Source of the DNA: JBBQYA01 sp031412335
GTDB lineage: Bacteria > Bacteroidota > Bacteroidia > Sphingobacteriales > Sphingobacteriaceae
NCBI GenBank assembly: GCA_031412335.1
Contig: JANOCT010000020.1
Location: 15,559-79,558 of the forward strand
Direction of reading: 5' to 3'
DNA: 64,000 nucleotides
In this document: piece after piece, positions 63,334 to 64,000 of the stretch
How the letters are laid out: each line of letters starts with the position of its first letter
Numbering within the stretch: the stretch's first letter is position 1
The notes under the pieces: generated by a model
Databases searched by the model: none
Told to the model about the DNA's origin: nothing
The model's input: only the letters and a program-made list of their open reading frames with translations
Made by a program: the position numbers and the translations under genes

Positions 63334-63986
63334 GTTGTGGTAAATATCAATAAATCAAAGAATGAAAGCAAATCACAACAGAATCCGGAGTATTTAACAA
63401 ACAATTAAAGTTGTGGTAAATATCAATAAATCAAAGAATGAAAGCAAATCACAACGTGCGAGAGAGAGACAGAGAGAGAGAAAGAGTTGTGGTAAATATC
63501 AATAAATCAAAGAATGAAAGCAAATCACAACCAAAGCCGTTATGTACAATTCCTCCATGCGTTGTGGTAAATATCAATAAATCAAAGAATGAAAGCAAAT
63601 CACAACATCTTTGAATGGCGGGTTTCTATCATCTACGTTGTGGTAAATATCAATAAATCAAAGAATGAAAGCAAATCACAACTATGCTGTCCTTCCATAG
63701 CATCAGTATCTAGTTGTGGTAAATATCAATAAATCAAAGAATGAAAGCAAATCACAACCAATAGGTTCGCAGCCTTCTCTGCAGTCTGGTTGTGGTAAAT
63801 ATCAATAAATCAAAGAATGAAAGCAAATCACAACCATACACGAGCGTATATGTACATCTAGCCAGTTGTGGTAAATATCAATAAATCAAAGAATGAAAGC
63901 AAATCACAACCGTGGAGGGCAATTGGAACGAGAACAGAGGGTTGTGGTAAATATCAATAAATCAAAGAATGAAAGCAAATAACAAC
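63334..63986. CRISPR. Type II-C CRISPR array, 9 repeats and 8 spacers
   Basis: Nine repeats of 46 bp start at 63334, 63410, 63486, 63561, 63637, 63713, 63789, 63865 and 63941. They begin GTTGTGGTAAATATC and end GAAAGCAAATCACAAC; the last repeat has one change (C to A at 63981). Eight spacers are 29-30 nt (spacer 3 is 29). Repeat ends are inverted copies (GTTGTG/CACAAC). The tracrRNA anti-repeat pairs with the reverse complement of the repeat 3' end, so crRNAs should be transcribed on the minus strand, from the right edge toward cas2. Spacer 2 (63456-63485) is an AG-rich low-complexity sequence. The array may extend past 64000: only 14 nt follow the last repeat. Confidence 0.97.
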
Positions 63987-64000
63987 TAATGTCCTAATAA

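Overview
The window looks like the chromosome of a low-GC member of the Bacteroidetes, probably near the Sphingobacteriia/Chitinophagia/Cytophagia rather than the gut Bacteroides. Evidence: several secreted proteins end in a type IX secretion C-terminal domain; families typical of the phylum are present (GWxTD protein, DUF2027/Smr protein, DUF3667, bifunctional nuclease, DUF1800/DUF1501 pair, HU-related protein, large type II-C Cas9); starts are A-rich rather than Shine-Dalgarno-like; and TAnnTTTG boxes precede rnpB and other genes. All calls come from reading the sequence; no database search was run.

Layout. 1-2842: a response regulator fused to a thioredoxin-reductase-like flavoprotein (cut by the window edge) with a cyclic-nucleotide-domain histidine kinase. 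3055-6502: a compact restriction-modification pair (ApaLI-like endonuclease plus beta-class methylase), a REP-like double hairpin and a lipoprotein. 6503-8268: a 42-bp minisatellite and an unrecognised 317-aa protein. 8390-12376: a seven-PAS kinase with a stand-alone receiver. 12377-18108: a GTACTCAA repeat cluster, manganese catalase and the DUF1800/DUF1501 pair. 18109-24162: a MarR-RND efflux operon. 24164-29463: lipoprotein, NarL-type regulator, T9SS-exported alpha-amylase and phosphohexomutase. 29465-31252: DUF2027/Smr protein, an NmrA-like gene remnant and rnpB. 31253-34952: an NtrC-like regulator without a DNA-binding domain and a second kinase/regulator set. 35064-52823: mostly housekeeping (lepA, folD, queE, rlmB, dnaB, etfBA, nucleoside transporter) with envelope genes. 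52869-56141: a sugar transporter and a second alpha-amylase. 56293-63986: a complete type II-C CRISPR-Cas locus.

The CRISPR locus is the most notable region: a predicted tracrRNA antisense and upstream of cas9, a 1511-aa Cas9, an HU-related DNA-bending protein, a 22-bp triple repeat, cas1, cas2 and an array of nine 46-bp repeats and eight 29-30-nt spacers running to the right edge. The tracrRNA anti-repeat implies that crRNAs are read leftward, toward the cas genes. The HU-like gene between cas9 and cas1 is the best candidate for an undescribed accessory part, possibly an architectural factor for spacer integration.

No tRNA, 5S/16S/23S rRNA, intact insertion sequence or prophage was recognised. 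Signalling is dense: five kinase or regulator groups lie in the first 35 kb, and three of the response regulators carry no recognisable DNA-binding domain.
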